Shown here piece by piece: positions 5,202 to 5,254 of a stretch of 5,254 nt of DNA. The position numbers and the translations under genes are program-made. Below the pieces are notes generated by a model. That model ran no database searches. It saw nothing but the letters and a program-made list of their open reading frames with translations, and was not told the origin of the DNA. The stretch covers positions 1-5,254 of the forward strand of contig VXXH01000349.1 of NCBI GenBank assembly GCA_009835515.1, in the 5' to 3' direction. The stretch comes from Candidatus Poribacteria bacterium. Its GTDB lineage: Bacteria > Poribacteria > WGA-4E > WGA-3G. Position 1 is the stretch's first letter. Every line of letters begins with the position of its first letter.

Positions 5202-5206
5202 AAAGG

Positions 5207-5254
5207 CAGGCCAGGAGGGATTCGAACCCCCAACATTCGGTTTTGGAGACCGAC
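5207..5254 (-). tRNA. trpT: tRNA-Trp (anticodon CCA), 3' part; 5' part outside window
   Basis: The visible 48 bases cover the anticodon arm to the discriminator base. The anticodon stem TCGGT/ACCGA closes the seven-base loop CTCCAAA, which contains anticodon CCA. The T arm is GGGGG-TTCGAAT-CCCTC with one G-T pair. The acceptor 3' strand CTGGCCT is followed by discriminator G, the tryptophan identity base. CC follows, but the next base is T, so the terminal CCA is not fully encoded and must be completed by nucleotidyltransferase. tRNA-Trp directly upstream of secE-nusG is a widely conserved bacterial arrangement, usually with tuf further upstream. The D arm and 5' acceptor strand are beyond the edge. 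Confidence 0.95.

Overview
All genes in this 5.25-kb bacterial window lie on the minus strand, so the biological reading direction runs from position 5254 down to 1. The core is the conserved transcription/translation cluster tRNA-Trp – secE – nusG – rplK (L11) – rplA (L1) – rplJ (L10) – rplL (L7/L12). Most genes have clear Shine-Dalgarno (SD) sequences, with secE the main exception. Gene order and protein signatures make these identities secure.

Layout in reading direction. The 3' half of a tRNA-Trp(CCA) enters at the right edge. secE follows 17 bases later with no recognisable SD; it encodes a long SecE whose conserved domain is N-terminal and is followed by two extra membrane segments. nusG, rplK and rplA come next, with gaps of 49, 116 and 83 bases. 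The 288-base rplA–rplJ gap holds a well-preserved L10 leader (the autoregulatory site for the L10/L12 complex) and a strong intrinsic-terminator hairpin, which together look like a transcription attenuator controlling rplJ-rplL. After rplL the usual rpoB-rpoC pair is missing. Instead there are about 290 bases rich in inverted repeats, then a gene for an eight-helix membrane protein of unknown function, then the start of a secreted FG-GAP/VCBS-type protein (DFDGDGYLD calcium-binding loop) cut by the left edge.

How the genes work together. SecE is an essential subunit of the SecYEG translocon. NusG couples RNA polymerase to Rho or the ribosome. L11 and L1 form the stalk base and the L1 stalk. 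L10 with L7/L12 forms the factor-recruiting stalk. Upstream control probably includes L1 feedback on the rplK leader (inferred only) and L10(L12)n feedback at the rplJ leader (supported by sequence).

Organism. Moderate GC, secreted FG-GAP proteins, an SecE and L11 that depart from the usual patterns, and absence of rpoBC downstream suggest an uncultured or environmental lineage. A Poribacteria-like or related phylum is a guess from general resemblance, not a demonstrated assignment. No CRISPR array, transposase, phage gene or defence system is visible. The most notable items are the L10-leader attenuator, the C-terminally extended SecE, the TATAAT-to-ATG junction at secE, and the altered L11 loop.
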